Source of the DNA: Xylogone sp. PMI_703
Taxonomy: Eukaryota; Ascomycota; Leotiomycetes
DNA length: 64,000 nucleotides
Assembly (NCBI GenBank): GCA_021399445.1
Contig: JAJTUQ010000004.1
Coordinates: 3,720,001 to 3,784,000, forward strand
Direction of reading: 5' to 3'
Below, piece by piece: positions 23,002-34,552 of this stretch; the first letter of the stretch is position 1, and the number at the start of each line of letters is the position of its first letter. A model generated the notes under the pieces. The model ran no database searches. It was not told where the DNA came from and saw only the letters and a program-made list of their open reading frames with translations. The position numbers and the translations under genes were made by a program.

Positions 23002-25731
23002 TTATTTGACAGTTCTTTCTACAAGCTCTCTATACATTGCTTTGATATCATCGATATCACTCCGTAGTTCATCTACTTGTTCGCTCTTCTCTCCTAGCAT
23101 TTCTAGAGTTGTTTGGTATCTTGAATTAAGATCCGAGTTCTCTTTCTCTAATTGCGTAATGCGCGCATCTAGTGATTTCTTCTCTTCGATTTCTCGCATG
23201 AGAGAAACAATTTCAGCCCTAGCCTCATCCCGCTGGGCAGTGAGTCGAGCTAGATCTTCCTTTGATGCTACTTTTTCGCTTTCTAACCGTCGAACTGCAG
23301 AGCTCATCCGCTCAACAAGTTGTACTGTTGGGCCAGCCCCAGCTGTGGAGACTGATACCATATCTTGTATAGTCTGCTGAGGAGAGCCTACGATATTTTC
23401 GAAAAAGTCGTTATCATCATGGTCCATTGTGTGAATGGATGGGGTTCGCAGGACTTCCCCATTTACACCGAGCGACTGCATTGAATCTTGTCTAATGGGA
23501 GTAGCTTGCCCAGAAGATCGAGGAGGTTGAACAGAAGGGCGCCGACCAAACAGTTTCTCGGGGCCCGGTATTTCGCTAGTTACGGAGCGAGCTGATGCTC
23601 TCCGTATCTGCAGATTCTGAAGGCCTAGATACTCAGAGGTGAGGCCCTTCCGCGAGGATGCTACGGGTGATTCGGCACGAGTATAGCCCAGTGATCCCGT
23701 GGCAGGAACTTCTTCTTGCCACCTCTGTCTTTCTTCATTGATGCGCTGCTGCATCTCTGATTTCCAAGATAATCTCTCATCTTCGAAAGCAACTTTGGTC
23801 TCTTTGAGAGCCGCCTCGGCAGCTTCGGCCCGTTGCTGGAGACTATCGATGCGAACCTTCTGTTCAGATATTTCTTGTTGTAAACTAGTTATCTTTGATC
23901 TAGTCTCGTCAAGATCTTCTTCGTTATGTTTGGCTTTTAGATTCTATTTTTGCTTATTAGTTTGGAAGGTACTAAGTAGGATCGATGTGCAACTTACCAC
24001 TTCACGAGCCTTCTTTCTTATCTCGGTCTCCCTTCTAGTTGCCTCATCTCTTTCTTTTTCTAAATTTGCTACTCGTGCAATGAGCGAGGCTTCGATACCT
24101 TGCCAGTTCTCACTTGCAACGGCATACTGTGTTTGAAGTGTCTCGATCTGCCGTAGAAGCTTAGCCTGCGCGTCGCCAGTAGCCCCTGAGGATACCTCTT
24201 CCGCCCTAGCTCGCATAACTTCCAGTTTGCTTTCAAGCATTTGTTGCTCTGTTTTCATTTCTAGAAGTGACATCCTGGAATGTTCTGCATCCCTCTCCAT
24301 TTTCTCCTTAAGCTCCTTGATCTGGGCCTGTCCCCTATCTGCTACAAGGTTCTTTTCTATTTTAAGATTTGCTATCTCCTCTTCAAGTTCTACAACATGC
24401 TTCTTCTCCTGATTTAATGCTTCTTGGGCTGCTTCATTTTCGGCTTCCTTCCCTTGAGCGATGGCTTGGCTCAGTTGTGTTTTCAGATCAGCTATGGAGG
24501 CATCTTTTGCCGCCACCTCCGCCTGCAGCACTTCTACTTCTTTTCGGAGTTGGGCGATTAGCTTTTGGTTATCAGCAAGGCGCCTCTCTGATTGCTCGGA
24601 CTTTTTGAGTCTACCAGTGAGGATAATAACATCTTTTTCTGCCTTTTCTTGCCTTTTCTTTACCTCGGAGAGCTCCTTAGAGTCTTCAGCAATTTTAGCA
24701 CGAAGCTTCTTAATAGAAGTCAAATGCTTCATCTCATTTTTCGATAATTGTTGGCCTTCTTGCATCAGCAACGCAATTTGCTCTTCTTTCTCTGCTAACT
24801 TCTTCTCGAGGCTGCCTGGAGATGCATCATTGGCGGACTTTCTTGCGGCTTCCGCACTTTCCTTTGCCAGGTACTGGAGTTTAGATTGTAAAGTATCAAT
24901 GCGCTCTACATAACTATGAACCTCTTCTTGTCGTTGCAGTTCCGAGGCTTCGTAATCCTCTTGAAGCTGCTTAAACCGAGTTTCAAAATCGCCTTCGGGG
25001 TTTGATACTGACAATTCATCCGCAGTAGATTCAAGCAACGCAGAAGCGGCTGGTGCTGGAATTTCTGAAGCAGATGGCCCGGTTAGATCGATTGAGTCCC
25101 TCGGTTTGCTCGAACCATTAGAGTCTATCGAAATACGTGGGGCTGAATCATCTTCAAGCTGTTTCACGAGCCCATTCACCGGATTGTCAATGCTAATTCT
25201 TCCCTGAACCTCTAAAGGAACCGGTTGTGCGATTGTTATGGCCTCCCCACTAGTTTCTTTATCTGTGTTTTCTTCCTGAGAACTTGCGCCTGGTTCAGCC
25301 TTGCCATCGTCAGCCTTGGCGGGCAATATCTCTATACTCCCTCTTGGACTCCCAACATTTGTTACCGGGCTCCCTGTCCTAGACGGTACACCCGATGCAG
25401 TGCCTAAAGGTTCGCCGGATTGCGCTTTGCTCTTCGCTGCCACTGCTCTCGCCAATCGCTCTTGAAGTCGGTCGTTTGTTCTTGTGCTAGATGAACTTCT
25501 GGAAGTGCCTGTTGACGTCTATATTAGCCGCTTTATGCCTACAGAACTGATGCGCTTCTATATCGTACCTGTATCGGGTTTTGCTACAGGCGTGGTGGCC
25601 GGCGCTGGCTTATTTGGTTTGCCAGGTTCCTCTGCCTCAGCCAGAATTGTATCCAACCGTGATTCGACACCAGCTACAGCTTGTTGAAGAAATGATCCCC
25701 ATCTCGATCCTTGCTTCGCAGGTGCTGCCAT
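23002..25731 (-). CDS. TMF1/Sgm1-like golgin (coiled-coil, TATA-element modulatory factor family)
   Basis: Exons 25731-25569, 25508-23998 and 23943-23002 give 871 residues. It opens with a short amphipathic segment (SRWGSFLQQAVAGVESRLD), then a polar disordered region to ~250, long heptad-rich coiled coil from about 260 to 650, a serine-rich break, and a C-terminal coiled coil ending VDELRSDIDDIKAMYRELVE. That ending is the conserved C-terminal domain of TMF1 and yeast Sgm1. These proteins sit on the Golgi, bind Rab6/Ypt6-type GTPases with this domain and tether vesicles. The acceptor of exon 2 is the CAG at 25509-25511 rather than the upstream TAG, which would break the phase. Confidence 0.85.
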
Positions 25732-26218
25732 GACTGGATTGTGCTAGCCAGGTTCTCTGTCAAGAGCTCTTTGCGTCGGTTGAGCTCTCTCAAATTTAGG
25801 CATCACAATTATGAAAAGGCTGGCCTGACTCGTCTTCTCATTAGTTCAACACACAGTATATTAAATGATTTTGAGATATATTGGTATGGTACAATGATCT
25901 CAATCAACGGCCTCATACAGTTAAATGTAGAAAAGTCATAAAGAAAAACTCATTCGGCCTGCAAAGAAGATGCCATTAAGGTGTTGAATCGTGTTACTTT
26001 AGTGAGATATCGTATCCACGGCTCGCTAACCTTCGGAGCTGACGTCTCCTCAGACCTCCCCTGTCAATATCCCCCATTATCTTTTAATTACCCACGCGGA
26101 CGTACGGGACTAGTGTCGATCTATATGAACCTGTATTCAATCTAACCATATCTCATGCAATGTATCTATAAATATCATGTTCTCTATTCTATCGAGGAAT
26201 CTTGCGATAATATCTCTA
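25732..26218. other. Intergenic: TMF1-like promoter and ceramidase 3' side
   Basis: About 490 nt between two minus-strand genes. No gene or motif of note is seen. Confidence 0.5.
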
Positions 26219-27618
26219 TCACGCCCTTTTTTCCCGACTTGCGCCATTCTGAGCCCTAATTTTGGATGATTTGGGGACGCCGTTTGAAGCGGCCTGCGAT
26301 TGAGACGGAGAAGTCCTGATGCATTCGGGCAGCGAGAATATACTTGGCCAATTAAGGCTGTATTCTCCTTGCCTTTCATTCAAGCAATGTCTTAACCAAA
26401 TAGCCCATACTATATAGTAATATGATCCAATTCCTATAGTATTTGTTAGTTCTCTGTTCTAAATCGAGGACTATACTCAATCTGACCGGTCATTATATGC
26501 CTAGGTTCGTGCGTCAGTTGGTGGCTCCTTTCTTCAAAGTGAACTATTACTCACCACCATCCATGACCTTCTAATAAAATACCCCAAGGTAATCCAATCT
26601 CTCGTCTCCATCTTCTAAGGTTTGAGCAATATTTCTGGTCCAGTATCCAAATTCCAAAACCACTCAGGAAGATAGTTAGACCAACGGCTACCATGATCCA
26701 CATTTCTTTGATGATTTCCTCGTCTCTTCGGATATTTGTGACTCGCTCGGACTCTGTCGACGTGTAGCTGTCTTTGTTTTCCTTTGCTGCAGAGGACCTC
26801 TCTTTGAAAGAGGGCCTAATATTCACTTCCATTACGTACATGCTGCGAAAAAGAACGATAGCAGTTAGAATTGCGAAGGCATTCTGGTGGAAGAGCGGGT
26901 CCTGCAGATAATGATAGTAAAGCTATATATCGCCAGGGAAGTTAGTAAGTCTTCAGCCTAAACGAAAGCCTGTCTACAGTATAGCTTAATGACTTCATTA
27001 TTTCCATCGATCAAGACGAGGGTCCTCACCGTAATAAAAGCTGAGAGTCCAATTAAACCGACTCCTAAAGCCAGACGGAACAGCCCGGGCCGAGAGAAGG
27101 AGAATGTAGCATAGCACATGAGACTTGCTGTATATATCATGGAAAGCTCATCAACGAGTTGCATTGGATCTAGGCGTGTGAAAGTTAGCTTAACATTCCC
27201 AGCATAAGACCAGAAGAGACCTTCTAAGACCGGTCTGAGGAAAAGAGAACGCAGACTACCTTGATCACCTACATTTTAGTGTGCTGTGGAAGAAGAACGA
27301 CCCAGTGCCTACTAAAAGATAGCCTATAAAGCTGACCACAAATACGCTATCATGATCATGTTTAAAGCAATTTCTCAAACCCTTAACCCCAAGCGCCATG
27401 AACAGTAGATTCGTAAGGGTATTTACAATTTCGGCGGACCATAAGGTAGCGTAATAATCCTACAAGGAGACACTCTAGTTAGACAGTTGATATGCATCAA
27501 AGCAAGCTAGAGATATACATACCTCTTCACACCAATTGATGGTGGATGTTACCGGAGTCCAGTACCCCTCCCCAGGTCGTGCTGGCGGATACCGCACTGA
27601 TGGTAAGCTGAAAGCCAT
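26219..27618 (-). CDS. Alkaline ceramidase (Ypc1/Ydc1/ACER family)
   Basis: Six exons, 27618-27523, 27459-27273, 27169-27030, 26922-26555, 26500-26487 and 26433-26219, give 339 residues. Family motifs appear in order: NWCEEDYYATLWSAEIVNT near residue 30, GSFFFHSTLKYPMQLVDELS near 85, a multi-pass hydrophobic core, and LPWGILLEGHGWWHIMTG near 255. The His and Asp residues in the second and the two His in the third are the zinc/catalytic ligands of the family. It is an integral membrane enzyme of the ER/Golgi that splits (phyto)ceramide into sphingoid base and fatty acid. Exon 5 is a 14-nt micro-exon followed by an unusual GTCAGA donor; without it the HIMTG motif is lost. The C-terminal ~40 residues are polar and basic. 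Confidence 0.92.
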
Positions 27619-28321
27619 CGCTAGAATATATTGAGATTGCTACAAGGATTGAATCTGTTTCCAGCAAGTCTTGAGATTTGACAGCAATTAGCCAGTAAGC
27701 CCTTGGGATAGAATTTCAAAGTGGCATATGCAGTAGGTGTAGTATAGAGCCTCGCGGGGCCTGCGTCTGGTGTAATTTCAAGTGACTTCCCGGTCAACGC
27801 AACAGATCAGAAAACAAAATTAGAGAGCGACAAATGAAAATGGTGATTGTTGGTAAACACTCGTGGAAATCCTCCCAGCCTGGTTGCGAATTTACCCTGC
27901 GCGGTACCTTCGGAGGTATCACCGACTAACAATGAATATTTTGCATGTGAAATCCTAGTAAGGATAGCTCGCGGTAGTAAAATAAATACAGCAAAAGATT
28001 GAAAAACTCTACTCGCAGATGTTCAATGAATGATGCAAACTCTTTTAAAGGTTTAGATATTCGAGAAAAATACGTCTGTCATCAAGTTTCTTAGTCGAAC
28101 TCGTGGACAATTGATTCTGGGGGGCGCTATCGCATTGTCGTCATAGCACAGCATCCAATCACCGAGAGCGTCCGAGTAAGAACAACCCCGCAAAGAAATA
28201 TAAAACCACGTGACTACTACCTGTGTATCAGCGCAAGGGTGTGGCTTTATCCCTCGATGAGATTCACAGCTTTTCAACCCAACACTTGTCACATGCACGA
28301 CTTTACAGTCAGGATCAAAAC
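27619..28321. other. Divergent promoter region, ceramidase and PFD1
   Basis: About 700 nt between divergent start codons. A CACGTG E-box palindrome lies at 28207-28212, 110 nt before the PFD1 start. An 81-codon minus-strand frame at 28053-28298 is not supported by any family. Confidence 0.55.
28207..28212. promoter_or_regulatory. CACGTG E-box upstream of PFD1
   Basis: A perfect CACGTG palindrome 110 nt before the PFD1 start and about 590 nt before the ceramidase start. Such sites bind bHLH factors of the Cbf1/SREBP kind. Function is inferred only from the motif. Confidence 0.3.
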
Positions 28322-28873
28322 ATGTCTATCTCTAATGAGGCCCTCCAAAAGGTAGGTCATTTGGAACTTGTCGTATCATGAGATAGGACAGGGCTGACCA
28401 CAACACCATCTAGCTCGTGCAGGAGATAGAGACGCAGGCTCTTGTGGCGAGACAACAGATCGATGTAGTCAAAACTCAGATAGCAGTCAAGCAGCGGGAG
28501 ATGAGGATGCTCCAGCTAACTTCCAGCGAAGTGTCAAGCTTACCGCCGTCGACGAATGTCTACGAAGGAGTTGGTAAAATGTTCGCTTTCTCGCCTCCCT
28601 AAGAAGCCGCGCGCCTGTATCCATCCCCATGTCTGGTTTTGGTTACAGAGGGCGAATATGGCCTCAAGAACGGTCAACCAAGGGTGCTAATTTGTGTTGC
28701 ACAGGTTTGTGGCTACTCCAATAGACGCAGTTGGTAAGCGACTGAATGCCGAGACGGCGGACCTCAAGTCAGAGGTCGATAGCTTGGGGAAAAAGCTCCA
28801 GTACCTGGAGACTACACACAAGAATAGCCGTGAGCACATCGATCAGATATTCAAGAGCGGTGGTCGCGCATGA
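28322..28873 (+). CDS. Prefoldin subunit 1 (beta class; Pfd1/Gim6)
   Basis: Exons 28322-28351, 28414-28580 and 28705-28873 give 121 residues. Two coiled-coil helices (ETQALVARQQIDVVKTQIAV; ADLKSEVDSLGKKLQYLETT) flank a single beta hairpin with VYEGVGKMFVATPIDAVGKR, the beta-class prefoldin pattern and the expected length for subunit 1. It assembles with the other five prefoldin subunits, including the Pfd5 encoded at 13458-14141. The second intron (124 nt) has the weak donor GTTCGC; if it were retained the protein would stop seven residues later. The joined phase and the unbroken family motif support splicing. Confidence 0.9.
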
Positions 28874-30159
28874 ATGTCTTGCCTGGGGTTTAACCTTTAC
28901 GGTGGTCCACGGGTCTACGTGTGAAGTGGGGGTGTGGTACGGTTAAGCTAGCACGGCGAGCACGGCTGGTCAGCAGCCATAGGGGAGGAGGGACGGTCCT
29001 GTCCAGTGTCAACTAAAAAAAGAAATCACGATTGTGCTGTACTGTAGAAGAGGTAGCAGATACGACGGTGCCTCCTGTTGTTTGCGGAGCAATCTCGATG
29101 CTCTTGCCCAAACGGGCTCCTGGGCAGGTGCAGACCTGAAAACAGAATGTACTGAAGTGTCCAACAATGATGCTCCTTTGCAGCATATTTTCAGCCAAAT
29201 GTAAGCGTTTCTGTAGATACTACAGGTAAACTATGACCATTGTGCAATTAGTAAATGGACACAATTAGCAGATAGGCGCTGAATAGAAGATGCATTTGCA
29301 ACTTTCCCAGATTTCCCCCTGCTTGGAACTATGTTGGCGAGCCCCAGTGCCAACGAAAATCCAACATCATCTTGCAGTCGCGACAAATCTTTCATGCTCC
29401 GCGGCTGATCTGATGGCTGCATCATCCCGACCAGCTGAAAGGCGTGTAGGAAGCACCGTCGAGCAGGGGGGCCGCAACGCACCAAGCCCTTCATTTCTGG
29501 ACCACCGACCGCTGGCAAGATCTTCCTTTCTGGATCCTTCTAAATTCTAATGAAAGAGCGCCCGCGATGGATTGAAACGGTATGGTGGTGTTGGTGTCTG
29601 AACAAAAATAACCTTTATCTGCGCTTACTGTTTCGAGAAACCCCTTTGTTGTATGCAAGCGACCAACGACGCCATCCAGGAAATAAAGCCCCTTTAGATG
29701 TGACGTCCGATCAATCAGACTCTGTCTAAATTAACTACTGAAACAGTTGCGCAAACAAGGAGGCTGGGAAGTTAGCTACAGCTGGGTCGGAGGCGCCCTC
29801 TCGTACACCGACAATAGGGCTGCGTCTGGCGCGTGAGACGGCATAACCCCGCCAATGGTCGCACCTTAAAACTGCCAACTTTCCCCTCCAGCTGACCCAA
29901 CTATCTTTTCATACTCTCTAACCACGCTCCTGCTTCATACATCGCATCCATCTTTGCGCTGATCGGGCGAGCATCATCGCTCTTTCATTGCAGGATTTCA
30001 AGGTAGTTTTAGTGTACAGTCTCGCGTCTGTTGCCAACCACTCGCCCGTGAGGAACAAGTGGTGTCTTATCGCTATCACCGACAAGTTTCTGTCTTAATA
30101 TTACGCTAACCCGGGCCGTTGCGCACGTCCACGCCGAGGCACTCACCCAAACTACCAAC
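28874..30159. other. Intergenic region upstream of the coiled-coil gene
   Basis: About 1.3 kb with no supported gene. Overlapping opposite frames at 29231-29550 are each under 100 codons and match nothing. The last ~300 nt are pyrimidine-rich and probably form the promoter and leader of the next gene. Confidence 0.55.
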
Positions 30160-31662
30160 ATGAGTTACTACGAGGACGACGAAGAGCTCGATATTCGAGT
30201 CCGACGAGGTGCTTCACCTGCCAGACCCGTTATCCTCCCGGAGCGCCGTCATCCGCGTTCGGTTAGGACACCAATTTCCTACCAACATGGATCGAGTGGC
30301 TATCTCGTACCTGAGCGTACAACAGACTTTTCTATACGCCGGTCCAGATCAGTTGGGCGTGAGAGACGAGAAAGCTCACCCCCCCTTCCTCCTCCTCCTC
30401 CTCCACCGCAACCTGTTATTATCAATAACAGGATTTATAATGAACACGACTCGGACGATGAGGATCGCTACGTTCTTGCCCCGCCTCGGGCTCGCGGTAG
30501 AGCTCATTCTCGTCCCGTCTCCTACCATCCTCCCGCACACTCTCACTCTCATTCTCACTCTCGCTCTCGCTCTCCTCCTCCTATGGATCCCCGTGAGCTG
30601 TTTGAGTTGGAACATGCTCGCAAGGAACTGGAGGTCCTCAAGCTCGAGGCCAGGCGGGAAGAAGATGAGAAACACTCCAGAGAGCACAGAGAACTGGAGG
30701 CTTACAAGACTAGAAGAGAGAGAGAGGAAGAGGAGAGGATGATGAGAGAGCGTAGAGAACTGGAGCTTTACAAGACTAAAAAAGAGAGGGAAGAAGAGAT
30801 GAGGCAATTGAGAGACCGCGAAGAGCTGGAGGCTTTTAAGTCTAAAAAGCAGAGAGATGAGGAGGAGAAACTCATCAAAGCTCGCAAAGAATTTGAGGCC
30901 TTCAAGGCCAAGCAAGCGAGGGAGGAAGAAGAGGCGCGCATACTAGCTCAGAAGGAGCTGGAAGCTTTCAAGGCCAGGCAAGAGAGAGAAAGAGAGGAGG
31001 CGCGCATTAAGAAGGAGTTAGAGCTGCAAAGACTGCGGGATGAAAAGAAGGCCCGAGAGGAGAAGGAACGGATCGACAGGGAAGCCAGAGAGGCTGTCGA
31101 AAAATACAAACGTGAGCAAGCAGAAAAGGTTGCCAGAGAGAAGAAGGAACATGAAGAAAAGGAGGCAGAGTATAAAAAGCGACTAGAAGAGGATTTGCGC
31201 ATCTCAGGTTTTGATGAGAAACAAATCGCTCTTATTACCAAGAAGGAGAAAGACGTCGAGGTAGAACGACCAACGTACACCAGAATGTCGAGAAAATATC
31301 TCTCCATTGAGACCTTGAATACGTACAAGCTCGATTATGAATTTGATGTGGTAGGTTACTATAATCTAGATAATATGAAGACAGATACTAACAGTTATCA
31401 GGATCCCGATTATGTCCTGATTAAGAGATGGGTACCTGAGTATGAGCAAGATTTCCTTTGGAATCATACCCGCGAGATTCGTGAAAGACGACAACAGCCG
31501 CCAGTAATGTTGGCCATAGAAAGCAGCAAGAAAGAACATCATCATCGTCACCACTCGGAGCCCGAGTTCGAGTTTGTAAGGACGAAGAAGAAGATTGAAA
31601 GAGAGAGAAGACCATCTCCATCCCCTCTTCTTACTTTCCTAGCTGGAGGCAAACCACGTTGA
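30160..31662 (+). CDS. Charged coiled-coil protein of unknown function
   Basis: The reading frame is open throughout, but 31351-31401 looks like a 51-nt intron (GTAGGT donor, TACTAAC branch site, CAG acceptor), so exons 30160-31350 and 31402-31662 give 483 residues; the unspliced form has 500. The first ~140 residues are basic and serine-rich, with a proline run and an SHSHSHSRSRSPPP stretch. Residues ~145-350 form a very long E/K/R-rich single helix or coiled coil built of repeats such as REERELEAYKTKK-like units. The C-terminal domain has TYTRMSRKYLSIETLNTYKL and DPDYVLIKRWVPEYEQDFLW. That ending recalls fungal proteins with a domain of unknown function (possibly DUF8035, from memory and unchecked). 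No localisation signal is clear. Confidence 0.8.
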   Translation: MSYYEDDEELDIRVRRGASPARPVILPERRHPRSVRTPISYQHGSSGYLVPERTTDFSIRRSRSVGRERRESSPPLPPPPPPPQPVIINNRIYNEHDSDDEDRYVLAPPRARGRAHSRPVSYHPPAHSHSHSHSRSRSPPPMDPRELFELEHARKELEVLKLEARREEDEKHSREHRELEAYKTRREREEEERMMRERRELELYKTKKEREEEMRQLRDREELEAFKSKKQRDEEEKLIKARKEFEAFKAKQAREEEEARILAQKELEAFKARQEREREEARIKKELELQRLRDEKKAREEKERIDREAREAVEKYKREQAEKVAREKKEHEEKEAEYKKRLEEDLRISGFDEKQIALITKKEKDVEVERPTYTRMSRKYLSIETLNTYKLDYEFDVVGYYNLDNMKTDTNSYQDPDYVLIKRWVPEYEQDFLWNHTREIRERRQQPPVMLAIESSKKEHHHRHHSEPEFEFVRTKKKIERERRPSPSPLLTFLAGGKPR

Positions 31663-31933
31663 TATTAAAGAGACACAGGATATGACTGATACTTTACGAA
31701 ATCTTAATGAATAAACATGTTTTGGATTAGCTGGTGTTGATTATTCTTATGATGTATCTGCCTTTTAGCTCTCCTTTCTTCATGAATAAATATACCCTAG
31801 TCAACTCTCATCTTAGTTCTGAAGGAGTGAATAAGAGAAGTGACCAATTCTCGAATTGTACATTCTATTATACAAATATAGATACAGGGTTTATAGGCTT
31901 GTGAAGCCGAGTTGTTTGGAAAGAGGGATTAGG

Positions 31934-32970
31934 TCAATAAACGCTTTGGCTCTGAGGCTTGGTCAAAGCCAGTTCGGCCCGTCTGACAAGCTCTTCATAG
32001 ACAGTCCACGCTAAAGCTGAACTGAGAGCTTTCCGGCCCATCCTTAAGCCCAGGCCATCAAATAAAGACTTGAACCCATCCTCGCTGATCATTTTTCGCC
32101 CAGCGTGTATTAAATTGAGATATCTCTTCGGTTGGAGTTGTATTCTGGTTTTGATAGCATCAAATGGATTGGTGATGGCTGTAGCAAGACCAGCTGCTAG
32201 CATGCCCGACCCGAAATTGATGGATGCTGAAGTTGATCCGGCCATACCCGCTTGTATTTCCCCAGCTATAGGTACTTTCTGGGCTAGGAAACTTAGCTGC
32301 TTCTTCCATTGTTCGTAGAACAACACGTATAGGCCAGCATACGGCGCATCTCTTATAGCTGTCGCGCCAAATCCAGAAAAGAAGCCTCGAATACCCTCGG
32401 TCCTTAAGATATCCTTACCGGCACTGCTGATCGAATTGTAGGAGTATAAGCTGGACTCGTATCGAACTTTGATAACCGTCATGGGCATTAGAATAAACCC
32501 TGCGAAGGTCCGGGCTGCCGCTCCAGTCATGAGATTTGCAACATTCGACAACTTAGGCAGCGAGGAAGAATGTGTTGGTTTCCTGCCTTTATCCACAACT
32601 GCCTCGATTGAGTAGAGGAGGTTCGATCTAGCCACATTCTGACGCAAAGTATTCAAACTTGTAAAGTAGATTGCGGATCCGAGCCCCGTTCTAAGGACGG
32701 AGGGCACAGTGCCTCTCCAGAATGACCGGATGACATTGGGAGATTTCGCGATCTCGCGAATGGTGGCTGTTAGAGAGCTAGATCCGGATTGTTGTACTCG
32801 AGTTTTGAGGAGATCAGCAGGCTGTAGAATAATGGCAGAGAGAACGCCAGAACCTAAGCCAGCTACGAAGTGGAATGCTATGCAGAAAAGTAAGCGCGTG
32901 TCCTACCAAGAAACACAAATCAGATCTTCTCACAAGTTGACGATTTCCTGGATTGAGTGCCATTAGACAT
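31934..32970 (-). CDS. HEM25: Mitochondrial glycine transporter (Hem25/SLC25A38)
   Basis: Exons 32970-32934 and 32877-31934, with a 56-nt intron, give 326 residues. Three mitochondrial carrier repeats are present. The first and third carry the PxDxxK signature as [10 protein letters not shown] and [11 protein letters not shown], and the second as [13 protein letters not shown], where the Asp is replaced. These three segments and the [15 protein letters not shown] opening are characteristic of SLC25A38 rather than other carriers. The protein imports glycine into mitochondria for 5-aminolevulinate synthesis, the first step of haem production. The start [12 protein letters not shown] is chosen because it gives the family's short polar leader; the frame upstream of it is open but unlike the family. 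Confidence 0.92.
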
Positions 32971-33523
32971 TGCGCTCAAGCTTTCACTAGCATTTCGGTA
33001 TATGGAACAGTCGGAGTGAGTCCAAATACATTCCTCACAGTTTGGGAGCTGCCGAATCTCTCCGTGCTGCGAATATTTGGTGGAGGGGAAAACTTTCCTC
33101 AGTAATCCGTATAACGTCACCGCCGAGGACTTACAGAGCCCGAGGCATGCACGCAGAGTCAGCCGGCCTTTAGTATTCCCGTGGTAGCAAACCACCACTC
33201 ACCTATGCAATCGTTTCTCTGCCATAATTACTGAAGCAAGATGTTGATATATTGTGTAATTCATGTTGTGTTTATTTCCCAGAGGTCTTGTCAGTAATTT
33301 AGTATCAATTTCTAGCTTCGAGTGTACGTATGATTAACAATTGACCTTTCTAAATCCCATTTCCCCACCTTACGAAGCACATCCTCACCCCTGGACATGC
33401 CGTGATTGATCACTGAGCCTACATGGTTAGATATAATCCCGCAAGTAGAAATCCACCTGTCTAGTTTTGTAATTGCAGGAATATCTGAGCACTGAACTCT
33501 ACTGTATTTAATGCTTGTCAATT
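32971..33523. other. Divergent promoter region, HEM25 and NIT2
   Basis: About 550 nt between divergent start codons. The HEM25 frame remains open upstream for 76 codons, but the translation is unlike the carrier family. No regulatory motif is evident. Confidence 0.5.
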
Positions 33524-34552
33524 ATGGCTATCGCAGTACGCAAGATTCATCAAGGAGCTATGGAACTGGTATATCTACTAATAACTTCATTAGGCTATAG
33601 GACAATTATGCTCAACAGCATCTATGAGCCATAACCTTGCACTATGTCAGACCCTGGTTAAGAAGGCTGTTGAAGCGGGAGCAAAAGTAAACTCCTTACT
33701 TTTCTCTCCTTCTAAAAGCTACTCACATAATCTAGGCTCTCTTCTTACCAGAAGCTACGGATTATATTGCGTCAAGCCCAGAGGAATCATTGGCCCTTGC
33801 ACAGCCGATGGATACCAGCCCTTTTGTACTAGGGCTCCGAGAAGCAGCTAAGCAGTCATCTTTAGCAATAAATGTTGGTATCCATGTTCCAGCCGAAAAC
33901 GGCAAGATAAGGAACCGGAGTTGCTGGATTAACGAAAATGGGGATATTGCTCCTGGGTATTACTATGATAAACTTCACTTATTTGACTACGGGGCGTTAA
34001 AAGAGAGTAATGTTGTGGAAGCGGGCAATAAGATCGTCCCGCCGATAGAAACAATAGTTGGTCGGGTAGGGCTTACAATCTGCTTTGATGTAAGTCCTCC
34101 TTTAATTAATTCTGGAAAGAACACATCGTTTATCGTGTGATAGCTTCGGTTTCCGGAGATCAGCTTGGCACTCAAACGGCAAAATGCTCAGATTATAACA
34201 TATCCATCCGCATTTACTGTGCCGACTGGAGAGGCGCACTGGGAACCGCTTTTGAGAGCAAGGGCCATTGAAACTCAAGCCTACATTATAGCTGCAGCCC
34301 AGGTAGGGTTTCACAATGAAAAGAGAAGGTCTTATGGACATTCCATGGTCATTGGTCCTTGGGGCGAAAAGCTTGTAGAAATTACAGGAGATGGAAGCGA
34401 ACCCGAGATTGCTGTGGTTAATATTGACTTGGATTACAGAGAGAAGAAAAAGCAGTCGATGCCTTTACTCCGGAGAACGTAAGTAATTAAGATACAAAAG
34501 CGAGAGGAGACGTTGCTGACTGATAGCAAGTGATGTTTATCCAGAGATCTGA
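33524..34552 (+). CDS. NIT2: Deaminated glutathione amidase (Nit2/NIT1, nitrilase superfamily)
   Basis: Five exons, 33524-33535, 33594-33686, 33736-34089, 34144-34478 and 34531-34552, give 271 residues. The catalytic triad of carbon-nitrogen hydrolases is visible as E41 (ALFLPEATD), K114 (YYDKLHLFD) and C151 (GLTICFDLRFPE). The overall sequence is closest to the Nit1/yeast Nit2 branch, which removes the amide from deaminated glutathione as metabolite repair. Exon 1 holds only four codons (MAIA); a second donor at 33569 is in phase but would leave a 25-nt intron and is rejected. The last exon is 22 nt and ends DVYPEI. A stop lies at once in the readthrough of each intron, so all are needed. 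Confidence 0.9.

Noticed and set aside
24227..24913. Plus-strand frames rich in S/F/C within the golgin gene
   Set aside because: They are antisense shadows of the K/E-rich coiled coil.
33569..33593. Alternative first intron donor in NIT2 giving an N-terminus of 15 residues
   Set aside because: The phase fits but the intron would be 25 nt, too short to splice.
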